Shown here in pieces: positions 33,660 to 42,304 of a stretch of DNA of 42,304 bases. A program made the translations under genes and the position numbers. The notes below the pieces were generated by a model. It was given only the letters and a program-made list of their open reading frames with translations. It searched no databases and was not told where the DNA came from. This stretch comes from Gallionellales bacterium RIFCSPLOWO2_02_FULL_59_110. GTDB taxonomy: Bacteria; Pseudomonadota; Gammaproteobacteria; Burkholderiales; Gallionellaceae. Position 1 is the first letter of the stretch. Each line of letters starts with the position of its first letter. The DNA is taken from contig MGXA01000071.1 in assembly GCA_001801215.1 (NCBI GenBank), forward strand, positions 1-42,304. The letters run 5' to 3'.

Positions 33660-34154
33660 ATGAACCGCCATCTCAAACTTTCCGCCCGTCTTTGCGCATT
33701 TTCACTGGTTGCCTTGTTTGCCGCCACACCGGCAACCGCCGACCCGCCATCCCGGGGAGAAGGCAGCCAAGGGAACAAGCATGAGAAAAAAAGCGAAAAA
33801 CACAGCAAGGATCGCCAGGACGACAGCCGCCGCGAATCGGCAAAAACCCATTTCAACGACGATTACCGCCGCATTGTCCATGACTACTACGGCGCAAAAT
33901 TCCGCTCCGGAAACTGCCCTCCCGGCCTAGCCAAGAAAAACAATGGTTGCCTGCCGCCCGGCCAGGCCAGGAAGTGGGCTGTCGGCCACCCGCTTCCGCC
34001 AGGGCTGCGGCACTATGATTTACCGAACGATTTACTGATCCGCCTGCCTGTTCCTCCCGGCGGGCATCGCTACGTGCGGGTCGCGGCGGACATCCTGCTG
34101 ATCGCGATAGGCACCAGCATGATAGTGGATGCCATCGAGGATATTGGCCGCTAA
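33660..34154 (+). CDS. CigR/RcnB-like secreted protein
   Basis: A 164-residue protein with a signal peptide (LCAFSLVALFAATPATA, cleaved near residue 27) and a highly charged Lys/Glu/Asp-rich stretch. A CPPGLAKKNNGCLPPGQARK motif follows, then the LPPGLRHYDLP and GHRYVRVAADILLIAIGT blocks. This pattern is that of the RcnB/CigR (anti-virulence regulator-like) family of periplasmic or inner-membrane-tethered proteins. The function here is unknown. CAGGAGG lies six bases before ATG 33660. Confidence 0.8.
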   Translation: MNRHLKLSARLCAFSLVALFAATPATADPPSRGEGSQGNKHEKKSEKHSKDRQDDSRRESAKTHFNDDYRRIVHDYYGAKFRSGNCPPGLAKKNNGCLPPGQARKWAVGHPLPPGLRHYDLPNDLLIRLPVPPGGHRYVRVAADILLIAIGTSMIVDAIEDIGR

Positions 34155-34198
34155 CTTCTAGCCGCGCACAAGTAGCCAGTTTCACACAGTGCGCGCGG

Positions 34199-35362
34199 TC
34201 AGTGTTCCCTGCCGTCGATGCGCGGCTGCATGAGCATGGGAATATAGCGCCACGCGAGCAGGGCGAAACAGGCGAACCAGCATGCCGCCGCGAGATGTAT
34301 CCAGTGCAGGTAAGCGGCGGGGTGGATTTGCGGCGCGACGATACGCAGCAAAAAGGCCAGCATCATGATCCACAGCGCCAGCTTGTCGAACGCGTCGAAC
34401 ACCACCTTTCTGCCGGTATGCCCCTTGGATATCCTGACGATCATGCCGGGAATCACCAGCCCCATCACGCCGAAGGTGAATACATGCATGGATACGGACA
34501 GCGCCCATTCCGGATAGAGGGTATGCCTGCCGGCTTCGATCAGCAACTGGGCGACCAGGGCGAGATAGCCGAGGTACATGATGCCTATGTCCAGCCTTTT
34601 TATCGCCAGATGCGGCTTCCAGAAAACGAAGCGCCCGGCCAGCAGCAGCGCGGCGAGCAGCGCGAGCCAGCCCGACAGTTGCGCCGGCATCAAGCCTTCG
34701 AACACCAGCAGCAGCGCGAACAGCTTGATCGAGTTGTCGAGCGCCGGTTTGCGCAGGATCGCCGCGCCGAACACACTCTTCATGAACTGCGCCAGCGTGC
34801 GCTCCATCATCACCAGAAACGCCAGGCGGAACAGCCCCAGCGCCATGCTCCAGCCGGCCTCGGCGTATTCGGCGCCGAGCATCAGGTTCTTCGCCAGCAG
34901 AAAAAGCGGGAGCATGACGAGGAAGAACATATTGTCGCGCCGGTAGGTGTCATCCTTGCGGTTGCGGATCAGCGTCCACAACACCATCGCCACGATGGCC
35001 CCGAGAAACAGGTTGTTGGAAACCAGGAACAGGAACGGCGGCCATGCGCCCTCGAACCACATGCCGATGCGCTCGAACACCCACGCGGCGGCGAGAAACA
35101 CCAGCGCGTTGCCGTGATAGCCGCGCACGTTCACCCAGTTCTTGGTCGAGGTCAGCAGGAAGCCGCCGAGCACCGCCCAGCCGAAGCCGAAAAACATCTC
35201 GTGGGCGTGCCACTGCATCGCGGTAAACGAAGTTTCCGGCGCCGGGATGACGCCGGAAAAGAACAGCGCCCAGAGGATCGGCAGGCTCAGCCCCGACAGG
35301 CAGGCCAAGGCGAAGAACGGGCGGAAACCCACCAGCCAGAACGGGTGTTCGGACAGCTTCAT
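34199..35362 (-). CDS. nnrS: NnrS family membrane protein
   Basis: A 387-residue integral membrane protein with about twelve hydrophobic segments. It starts WLVGFRPFFALACLSGLSLP and has MQWHAHEMFFGFGWAVLGGF (His residues near 50-55), LTSTKNW and HVFTFGVMGLVIPGMIVRIS, all typical of NnrS. NnrS proteins contain haem and copper and protect against nitric-oxide stress (established in a few species). No nitrite or NO reductase gene is adjacent. The start is ATG 35362. Confidence 0.9.
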   Translation of the reverse strand: MKLSEHPFWLVGFRPFFALACLSGLSLPILWALFFSGVIPAPETSFTAMQWHAHEMFFGFGWAVLGGFLLTSTKNWVNVRGYHGNALVFLAAAWVFERIGMWFEGAWPPFLFLVSNNLFLGAIVAMVLWTLIRNRKDDTYRRDNMFFLVMLPLFLLAKNLMLGAEYAEAGWSMALGLFRLAFLVMMERTLAQFMKSVFGAAILRKPALDNSIKLFALLLVFEGLMPAQLSGWLALLAALLLAGRFVFWKPHLAIKRLDIGIMYLGYLALVAQLLIEAGRHTLYPEWALSVSMHVFTFGVMGLVIPGMIVRISKGHTGRKVVFDAFDKLALWIMMLAFLLRIVAPQIHPAAYLHWIHLAAACWFACFALLAWRYIPMLMQPRIDGREH

Positions 35363-35679
35363 CTTGCCTCCCGGTCATTCATTTGTTCTGAGTGAAGCAT
35401 TCGATCTTTTTCCTTTAATTATTGGGGCAGCGCCATACGGCTTGCGTGTCAGTTGCTTTCACGATGTTCAATAAACCCAAATAATCCATTGGCAAATTCA
35501 GCCCGCCTCCCCCTTTGTAAAAGGGGGGAATACCCCGCCATGACCCAATTCATGGCTAATGGACAATCTGGGATAAAAAGGTAGCCCGGATGAAACGTAG
35601 TGAAATCCGGGAATGCGGTGCTTTGTTCTTCCCGGATTCCGTTGCACTTTATCCGGGCTACGAATTGGCTTCCCACTTC
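35363..35679. other. Spacer with hairpin and repeat between nnrS and mltB
   Basis: The 317 bases contain no gene. They hold a hairpin CCCCCTTT-gta-AAAGGGGG (35509-35527), of a kind often dispersed in proteobacteria, and the GTAGCCCGGATG palindrome at 35581-35661, which ends 19 bases before the mltB stop. Confidence 0.6.
35581..35661. repeat. Palindromic GTAGCCCGGATG-family repeat, copy 4
   Basis: The arms GTAGCCCGGAT and ATCCGGGCTAC are perfect inverted repeats with inner AATCCGGGAA and TTCCCGGATT. It has the same plan as the other copies in this window and lies 3' of the minus-strand mltB, where it may help end or stabilise the transcript. Confidence 0.8.
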
Positions 35680-36654
35680 CTATTTGCTATCGCCGGCCCC
35701 GCGCGCCGCCTTCAATTCCACGGCGAGCTGGAATACCGACATCGCGTAAAAATCACTGTTGTTGTAACGCGTGATGACTTCGAAATTGCCAAACGCCAGC
35801 CAGAATTCCTTGCCGCTCTCCACCGTGAAATCGAGCAGGCGCGCGGGTTTTTCCTGCGCAAAATCGGCGTCGGGAACCACCCCTGCCGCAGTCCATTCGG
35901 CCAGGCTGCGCGGCATCTTGCTTGCCGCGTCGGGAAGCTCGCCCGCAATCTGCGCGCGCACCGCGACCGGCTCGCCATTGATCCAGCCGTAGCCTTGCAG
36001 GTAGTTGGCCACGCTGCCGATCGCATCGGCTTCTTCGCGCAGCAGATCGGTCGCGCGGTTGGCGTTGAAGTCCACCGCGTAGTTGCGGTAACTGCTCGGC
36101 ATGAATTGCGGGATACCCATCGCGCCGGCATACGAGCCGCGTATCGCGAGCAGGTCGAACTGCTGGTCGCGCGCGAGCAGCAGGTAATTCTCCAGTTCGC
36201 TGCGAAAAAACGGCGCGCGGCGCGGGTAATCGAACGCCAGCGTGGTCAGCGCATCCAGCACCAGAAAATTGCCGGCGTTCCGCCCGTAGAGGGTTTCCAC
36301 CCCGATCACCGCGACGATAATATCCTGCGGCACGCCGTATTTCTTTTCGGCACGCTCCAGGGTTTCCCGGTGCTTGTTCCAGAACTCCAGCCCGAGCTGG
36401 ATGCGCCTCCGGTTCACGAAAGCCGCGCGGTATTCGAGCCACGGCTTGATGGTCGCGGGGCGGGAAATGAGTTCGATCACGTCCGGAAGATGCTGAGCAC
36501 GGGCAAACACTTTCTCCATTTCGCCGCGGTCGAAGCGGTGCCTGGCGACCATTTCGTCGATGAATTCCGGGATGCCCGGCAAAGTGGCGGAATGCGCGGA
36601 ATATACTGCAAAAAACCCTGCCAGCAGCGCGATGCAGATATGGATAATCTTCAT
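35680..36654 (-). CDS. mltB: Lytic murein transglycosylase B
   Basis: A 324-residue enzyme that cleaves the glycan strands of peptidoglycan, forming 1,6-anhydro ends. The catalytic Glu lies in VIGVETLYGR near residue 118. The AGAMGIPQFMPSSYRNYAVDF block and the SVANYLQGYGW block are diagnostic of MltB (lytic transglycosylase family 3). The N-terminus is a signal peptide (ICIALLAGFFAVYSAHS) without a lipobox Cys, so this version is probably soluble in the periplasm, unlike E. coli MltB. The start is ATG 36654, divergent from trxB. Confidence 0.92.
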   Translation of the reverse strand: MKIIHICIALLAGFFAVYSAHSATLPGIPEFIDEMVARHRFDRGEMEKVFARAQHLPDVIELISRPATIKPWLEYRAAFVNRRRIQLGLEFWNKHRETLERAEKKYGVPQDIIVAVIGVETLYGRNAGNFLVLDALTTLAFDYPRRAPFFRSELENYLLLARDQQFDLLAIRGSYAGAMGIPQFMPSSYRNYAVDFNANRATDLLREEADAIGSVANYLQGYGWINGEPVAVRAQIAGELPDAASKMPRSLAEWTAAGVVPDADFAQEKPARLLDFTVESGKEFWLAFGNFEVITRYNNSDFYAMSVFQLAVELKAARGAGDSK

Positions 36655-36730
36655 GGCGCAATTCTAACCGATGAATGCTCGACAGGCTGCCGCAACTACT
36701 GGTAAATTCCGCTCTCGTTCAAATTGCTGA

Positions 36731-37705
<975 letters not shown>

Positions 37706-37721
37706 CACCGCACGGGGCTCT

Positions 37722-38300
37722 GTGAAACAGCCTCCGTCGAGACCGAAAAAACCGATCGAATCAGACGATGCCGCGCTGTTCCGCGCGGCAGTCGGCGCAG
37801 TGCAGCCGCTGCCCGACCATAACCGCATCAAGCCGCAACAACCGCCGCGCAAACCCTTGCCGCGCGCTCCCATCCCGCCCCCCGCAATCTCCGACACGCT
37901 GTCCGACGGGGGCATGGCCAATGGTTATTCCGCTTCCGCAGCCGCGAATGCGCCGGACGAATTCCTGCGCAACGGCCTGTCGCGCATGACCCTGCGCAAA
38001 CTGCGGCGCGGCCACTGGCCGGTGCAGGACAGCCTCGATTTGCACGGCAACAGCGGCGACGCGGCGCGCAAGCTGTTGCAGGCGTTCCTGTGCGAGGCGG
38101 CACAGCGCGGCCTGCGCTGCGTGCGGGTCATCCACGGCAAGGGAACGAACAGCCCCGGCGGCGAAGCCGTGTTGCGCAAGCTCGCGCGCCACTGGCTGAT
38201 GCAGCGCCCGGATGTGCTGGCCTGGTGCGATGCGCTGCCGGGGGACGGTGGCAGCGGCGCCGCGCTGGTGTTGCTGAAAAGCGGCCCGCTCCGGGCCTAA
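37722..38300 (+). CDS. Smr-domain protein
   Basis: A 192-residue protein. After a Pro/Arg/Lys-rich N-terminal half it has an Smr domain (about 105-190) with the signatures SLDLHGNSGDAA and VIHGKGTNSPGG. Smr domains act as endonucleases on DNA or RNA; the specific role of this stand-alone form is uncertain. The start is a GTG at 37722, 16 bases after trxB, with only a weak upstream purine tract; no ATG lies nearer than about 190 bases into the gene. It is probably co-transcribed with trxB. Confidence 0.8.
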   Translation: MKQPPSRPKKPIESDDAALFRAAVGAVQPLPDHNRIKPQQPPRKPLPRAPIPPPAISDTLSDGGMANGYSASAAANAPDEFLRNGLSRMTLRKLRRGHWPVQDSLDLHGNSGDAARKLLQAFLCEAAQRGLRCVRVIHGKGTNSPGGEAVLRKLARHWLMQRPDVLAWCDALPGDGGSGAALVLLKSGPLRA

Positions 38301-38619
38301 CCCGGATGTTTCGCCGGATCGCGGGATGATGGCGAGGCGATTTGCGAGCAGATTTGCGCATCCCGCGCCAAGCCAATAGCCGCGCCTATTGGCGCGAAGC
38401 GGGGGCGCGAAGATGCCGCAAAGCGACCGCCAGCACCCGCGAAGGCCTGCGGTACAAACTGGATTTCGCTATTGTGCGCCTGCAACCTTGTATTCATGCC
38501 GCTTTCCGTTGATTTTAGGGCCGGTCCGGTGAAATATCCGGGCTAACCTTGCGGGCTGGGGAATTACGCGGGAAAGCGTTGTATGATGGGTGCCGGGCAG
38601 GGAAGGCGCATATCCGTTG

Positions 38620-38983
38620 ATCCTGGAAAAAGCAGTTGTCCGCAGATCACACAGATTTTCGCAGATTAAACAACAAGCAACTTTAGCTTGCTGATCTACC
38701 TTTTGGGTGATGCGATATTTGCCAACAACTCTCTGACAATCTGCGTTAATCTGCGAAATCTGCGGATTGAACTAAGGTTTTTGGTCTCTTACCAGTTAAA
38801 TGATGTCAAAACGTGACAAGAGTTTTGCATTTATCTGGCATTGGCAAGGGTTTGAGCGAAGGTGAGCCTTGCGGGGTTTGTAGCCCGGATGCAGCGATAG
38901 CGGAATCCGGGGGCATCATATCCGTTCCCGGATTTCACTGCGTTTCATCCGGGCTTGTTTGGTTCCATCTCATCCGGCTTAGG
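38620..38983. repeat. Long dispersed repeat, copy 2
   Basis: The 364 bases match 32201-32576 in the same orientation, lacking one 9-base CTGCGAAAT unit and three bases near the end. The GTAGCCCGGATG palindrome lies at 38880-38956. Homologous recombination with copy 1 would delete the cspA-to-trxB stretch. Confidence 0.85.
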
Positions 38984-39091
38984 GACGCGCTGATTTATTC
39001 GGTTTCGTCGTTCCCGCGAAGGCGGGAACCCAGTTAAGTAAAGGCACTGGATCCCCGCCTTCGCGGGGATGACGAATAAATCAGCGCCTCC
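38983..39091. mobile_element. Palindromic miniature element nested in dispersed repeat copy 2
   Basis: The 109-bp element has perfect 15-bp arms GCGCTGATTTATTCG (38987-39001) and CGAATAAATCAGCGC (39073-39087). Two GC hairpins lie inside (39010-39029 and 39051-39070). TTAG stands on both sides (38979-38982 and 39092-39095). Copy 1 of the dispersed repeat reads uninterrupted CTTAGG at the same place, so this looks like an insertion with a 4-base target duplication. Confidence 0.7.
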
Positions 39092-39191
39092 TTAGGTTGA
39101 TCCGGCAGGATCAATCCTTCCGTTTCCGTCCGGGCTGAGTCAATGCCGGTTGACAGGTGATTTTCTGATGAACTATTTGGGTTAAATAGCC

Positions 39192-42100
39192 ATGGATAAG
39201 CCGATCGAACAAACGAAACTGCGCATCCTGCTGCTGGAGGACGAACCCGCCGACGCCGAGCTCATGGAGAAGGCGTTGCGCGAGGCGGGTTTGTCCTTTA
39301 CCGCCAGACGCGTCGACGCCAGGGAGACATTTGCCCGCGCGCTGGAGGAATTCAAGCCGGACATTGTCCTCGCCGACTACAAGCTGCCCACCTTCGACGG
39401 CGGCGCCGCGCTGAAAATTGTCCGGCAGCAATATCCCTGGATACCGGTGGTGATCGTGACCGGCGTCGTGGGAGACGAAAAAGCCGTCGAACTGCTCAAG
39501 CAGGGAGCGAAGGATTACGTCCTCAAGGATCGGCTGATACGGCTCGGCCCCGCAGTGCAGATGGCGCTTGCCGAAGAGCGGAATATCTGCGCGCGCAAGG
39601 CGGCGGAACAGACGCTGCGGCAGAGCGAGGCCGACTTCAGGGCGCTCGTCGAGCATTCCCCGATCGCCATGATCGTGGATGTCGGCGTGGGAGAGGACGA
39701 AAAGATCGTCATGATGAACCGCAAGTTCACCGAACTGTTCGGCTACACGCTGGAAGACGTTCCCGACGCGCAACACTGGTGGCCGCCGGCCTACCCCGAC
39801 GAGGTATACCGGGAAGAGATCAAAGCCGAATGGGCGGAACGGGTCGAAAAAGCCTTCCAGACTCGCGGCAGCATTGCGCCCATGGAAACCTTGATCACCT
39901 GCAAGGACGGGTCGAAACGCTATGTCAGGGTTTCCTTCACTTCCATAGGCAACAAGAACATCCTCGGCTTCGAAGACCTGACCCAGCGCAGGCGGGCGGA
40001 AGAGGAGCTGGAAAGGTTCTTCAGGCTGATCCCCGATCTGGTGTGCATCGCATCCACCGACGGCGCCTTGCTGAAAATCAACCCCATGTGGCAGGAAACG
40101 CTGGGATACACCACGCAGGAAATCCTTGCCATGCCTTTCCTGGGTCTGGTTCATCCCGACGACCGGGCTGCGACGATAAAGGAAGTGGAAAGGCAACAGG
40201 CCGGTCAGGCGACCCTGCGATTCACCAACCGCTATCGCTGCAAGGACGGCAGCTACAGATGGCTGGAATGGAAGACGACGCCGCCCGTAGACGGGACGCT
40301 GCTGTTCGCCTCCGCGCGCGACATCACCGAGCGCAAGCAGGCGGAAGACCGGGTGGCGGAAAGCGAGAGGAAACTGCGCAAGATCACCGAGTCGGCGCAG
40401 GACGCCATCATCATGATGGGGGCCGACCGGCGCATCTCGTTCTGGAATGCCGCCGCCGAGCAGATTTTCGGTTATACCGCCGCAGAGGCAACCGGGCAGG
40501 AACTGCATGACCTGATTGTACCGCCGGAGGTGCGCCCGGAGTTTGCCAAGGCTTTCCCGCATTTTATGGGAACCGGCGAGGGGCCGATCATCGGCGCGGT
40601 GCGCGAGGTCATCGCCCTGCGCAAGGGCGGCGAAGCATTCCCCGCCGAGTTATCCGTTTCCGCGACACAGTGGGGCGGCGCATGGCACGCCATCGGTATC
40701 GTGCGCGACATCACCAAACGCAAGCAGGCGGAAGCCTTGCTGGCGGAGAGCGGGCAACATTTCCGCGCGGTCGCAGAATCGGCCAGCGATGCCATTATCA
40801 CGATCTCCGGCAACGGCGACATCGCGGACTGGAACCCTGCGGCGCAACGCCTGTTCGGCCGCAGCAAGGCCGAAATGGCCGACCTGCCCCTGACGGTGTT
40901 GATGCCGGAGCGCTTCCGCGACCTCCACAATACCGGCCTGGCGCGGGTGGTGGCGGGCGGGGCGAGGCATCTGATCGGCAAAACGGTAGAAATTTTCGGG
41001 CTGCGCAAGGACGGCAGCGAGTTTCCGCTGGAACTTTCGCTGGCACAATGGCAAACCGCCGGAGGCCGTTTTTTTACCGCGATCGTCCGCGACATTACCG
41101 AGCGCAAGGCGGCGGAAGCGCTGCTGATCGAACACGAGCTGCAATACCGCACGCTGGCCGATTCCGGGCAGGCCTTGATCTGGATGGCGGACACCGACAA
41201 ACTGTGCAACTACTTCAACAAGGTCTGGCTGGAATTCACCGGGCGCAGCCTGGCGCAGGAGATGGGCAACGGCTGGACGGAAGGCGTGCATCCGGACGAT
41301 TTGCGGCATTGCATGGATGTTTATGGGACGGCATTCGACCGGCGCATAAAATTCAGCATGGATTACCGGCTGCGCCGCCACGATGGCGAGTATCGCTGGC
41401 TCCAGGACGACGGTTGCCCGCGCTACGACAGCAAGGGCGAATTCATCGGCTATATCGGTTATTGCCTCGACGTCACCGAGCGCAAATTGGCCGAGGAAGA
41501 GCTGAAGAAACACAACGCCTTCGTCGAAACCCTGCTGGAGAACGCGCCGATCGGTTTTGCCGTGAACAGGATGGGCGATGGGCGGTTCACCTATGTCAGC
41601 CGCCGCTTTGCGGCCATTTACGGCGTGCCGCCGGGCTCCCTGGAAGCGACCGGCGATTTCTTCGAGAAGGTGTATGCCGATCCCGCATTCCGCGAGCGGA
41701 TCCGCTCGCGCGTCATGGCGGACATCGATAGCGGCGATGCGGCGCGCATGCGCTGGGAGGGTGTGTCGTTCACCACGCGCGGCGGCGAACGCCGGGCCGT
41801 CAGCGCCGTCAATATCCCGCTGCCGGAACAGGGCCTGATGATTTCCACGGTGTGGGATGTGACCGACCGGCACCTGGCGGAGGAATCGCTGCGCGAGAGC
41901 GAGGAAATTTTCAGCCGTTTCATGGAATTCAGCCCCATTTATGTGTTCTTCAAGGGCGAAAACCTCCGCACGCTGCGGCTCAGCCACAACTTCGAGAAAA
42001 TGCTCGGGAAGCCCGTTGCGGAACTGCTCGGCAAAAGCATGGACGAGCTTTTCCCGCCAGAGTTTGCGAGAAATATGGTCGCTGACGACATGCGGGTTTT

Positions 42101-42304
42101 GCGCGAGGGCAAGGCAATCACCGTCGAGGAAGAGCTTGACGGGCGCTTCTATTCGACAACCAAGTTTCCCATCTTTATCGAGGGGAAACCCCATTTTCTC
42201 GCCGGGTACAGCTTGGACATCACCGAGCGTAAGCGCGCTGCGGAACAGCAAGCCATGGATTTCTTGCATGCCACCGAACTCAACAAGCAGTTGAAGGAAG
42301 CGAA
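39192..42304 (+). CDS. Receiver plus multi-PAS sensor protein, incomplete at window end
   Basis: An open frame of at least 1037 codons, running past the window. Residues 8-125 are a receiver domain (acidic Glu16-Asp17, phospho-acceptor Asp62 in VLADYKLP, Lys near 112). At least seven PAS domains follow, with starts such as FRALVEHSPIAMIV, FFRLIPDLVCIAS, ITESAQDAIIMM, VAESASDAIITI, LADSGQALIWMAD, LLENAPIGFAV and FMEFSPIYVFF. Most end in an ITERK-type linker (DITERKQAE, DVTERKLAE). The output domain (histidine kinase, GGDEF or EAL) lies beyond the window. ATG 39192 has no strong ribosome-binding site. Neighbouring HD-GYP and PilZ genes make a cyclic-di-GMP output plausible but unproven. Confidence 0.88.
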   Translation, partial: MDKPIEQTKLRILLLEDEPADAELMEKALREAGLSFTARRVDARETFARALEEFKPDIVLADYKLPTFDGGAALKIVRQQYPWIPVVIVTGVVGDEKAVELLKQGAKDYVLKDRLIRLGPAVQMALAEERNICARKAAEQTLRQSEADFRALVEHSPIAMIVDVGVGEDEKIVMMNRKFTELFGYTLEDVPDAQHWWPPAYPDEVYREEIKAEWAERVEKAFQTRGSIAPMETLITCKDGSKRYVRVSFTSIGNKNILGFEDLTQRRRAEEELERFFRLIPDLVCIASTDGALLKINPMWQETLGYTTQEILAMPFLGLVHPDDRAATIKEVERQQAGQATLRFTNRYRCKDGSYRWLEWKTTPPVDGTLLFASARDITERKQAEDRVAESERKLRKITESAQDAIIMMGADRRISFWNAAAEQIFGYTAAEATGQELHDLIVPPEVRPEFAKAFPHFMGTGEGPIIGAVREVIALRKGGEAFPAELSVSATQWGGAWHAIGIVRDITKRKQAEALLAESGQHFRAVAESASDAIITISGNGDIADWNPAAQRLFGRSKAEMADLPLTVLMPERFRDLHNTGLARVVAGGARHLIGKTVEIFGLRKDGSEFPLELSLAQWQTAGGRFFTAIVRDITERKAAEALLIEHELQYRTLADSGQALIWMADTDKLCNYFNKVWLEFTGRSLAQEMGNGWTEGVHPDDLRHCMDVYGTAFDRRIKFSMDYRLRRHDGEYRWLQDDGCPRYDSKGEFIGYIGYCLDVTERKLAEEELKKHNAFVETLLENAPIGFAVNRMGDGRFTYVSRRFAAIYGVPPGSLEATGDFFEKVYADPAFRERIRSRVMADIDSGDAARMRWEGVSFTTRGGERRAVSAVNIPLPEQGLMISTVWDVTDRHLAEESLRESEEIFSRFMEFSPIYVFFKGENLRTLRLSHNFEKMLGKPVAELLGKSMDELFPPEFARNMVADDMRVLREGKAITVEEELDGRFYSTTKFPIFIEGKPHFLAGYSLDITERKRAAEQQAMDFLHATELNKQLKEA

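Larger units (their letters stand above)
38301..39191. other. Gene-free repeat region
   Basis: About 890 bases without a gene I can support. It contains the hairpin GCCAATAG/CTATTGGC (38372-38393), the second copy of the long dispersed repeat (38620-38983), and a palindromic element inserted in it (38983-39091). A further 100 bases lead to the start of the sensor gene and contain no clear promoter. Confidence 0.7.

Noticed and set aside
33275-33856. 193-residue minus-strand frame over 33.3-33.9 kb
   Set aside because: It overlaps the signal-peptide gene at 33660, which has a good ribosome-binding site and family motifs. The minus frame has neither.
39111-42269. Long minus-strand frames at the right end
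   Set aside because: The plus strand is one continuous receiver-PAS frame from 39192. The minus frames are its shadows.

Overview
The window is a chromosomal stretch of a Gram-negative bacterium, most likely a betaproteobacterium of the Nitrosomonadales/Gallionellaceae type. This is inferred from the neighbourhood (glnE divergent from a yhdP-like gene, then a nitrilase-family amidase and tldD), the many cyclic-di-GMP and HDOD signalling genes, NnrS, and dense palindromic intergenic repeats. No rRNA or tRNA gene was seen.

Layout. 1-385: no convincing gene, but two orphan CRISPR-repeat-like sequences. 386-9592: core genes glnE (minus), then yhdP-like, nit and tldD (plus). 9593-14216: an accessory island with hicA-hicB, a PD-(D/E)XK nuclease, a DUF2281/PemK-type toxin-antitoxin pair, a nucleotidyltransferase with a small partner, and an AI-2E-type permease. 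It is bounded by tldD and by a second, degenerate copy of the last 34 bases of tldD. A decapitated HDOD gene cut off by a palindromic repeat follows. 14467-15979: a secreted sorbosone-dehydrogenase-like protein and a small conserved protein, convergent. 16090-18357: three miniature inverted-repeat elements interleaved with two essentially identical copies of a DUF6448-type secreted protein gene; two of the elements sit on the stop codons of neighbouring genes. 18359-20007: ppx/gppA and a small overlapping secreted ORF. 20212-23520: a Ser/Thr kinase-HDOD-GAF fusion divergent from a cyclic-nucleotide-binding protein, flanked by 35-bp direct repeats. 23545-27689: a TonB-dependent receptor convergent with two tandem paralogous LuxR-type regulators. 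27815-31914: a response regulator with glutamate at the phospho-acceptor position, then HDOD, PilZ and HD-GYP proteins in one direction. 31964-39191: tautomerase, cspA, a CigR/RcnB-like protein, nnrS, mltB, trxB and an Smr-domain gene among dispersed repeats. 39192 to the end: a long open frame with a receiver and at least seven PAS domains, running off the window.

How the genes fit together. The right-hand two thirds is dominated by signal transduction: second messengers (PilZ, HD-GYP, CNMP-binding), HDOD scaffolds (two intact and one broken), a eukaryotic-type kinase and a multi-PAS sensor. The repeats look like the force shaping the region. They have truncated a gene, altered stop codons, probably mediated a tandem duplication, and bracket cspA and the kinase cassette.

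All functional names rest on sequence motifs read by eye. No database search was run.
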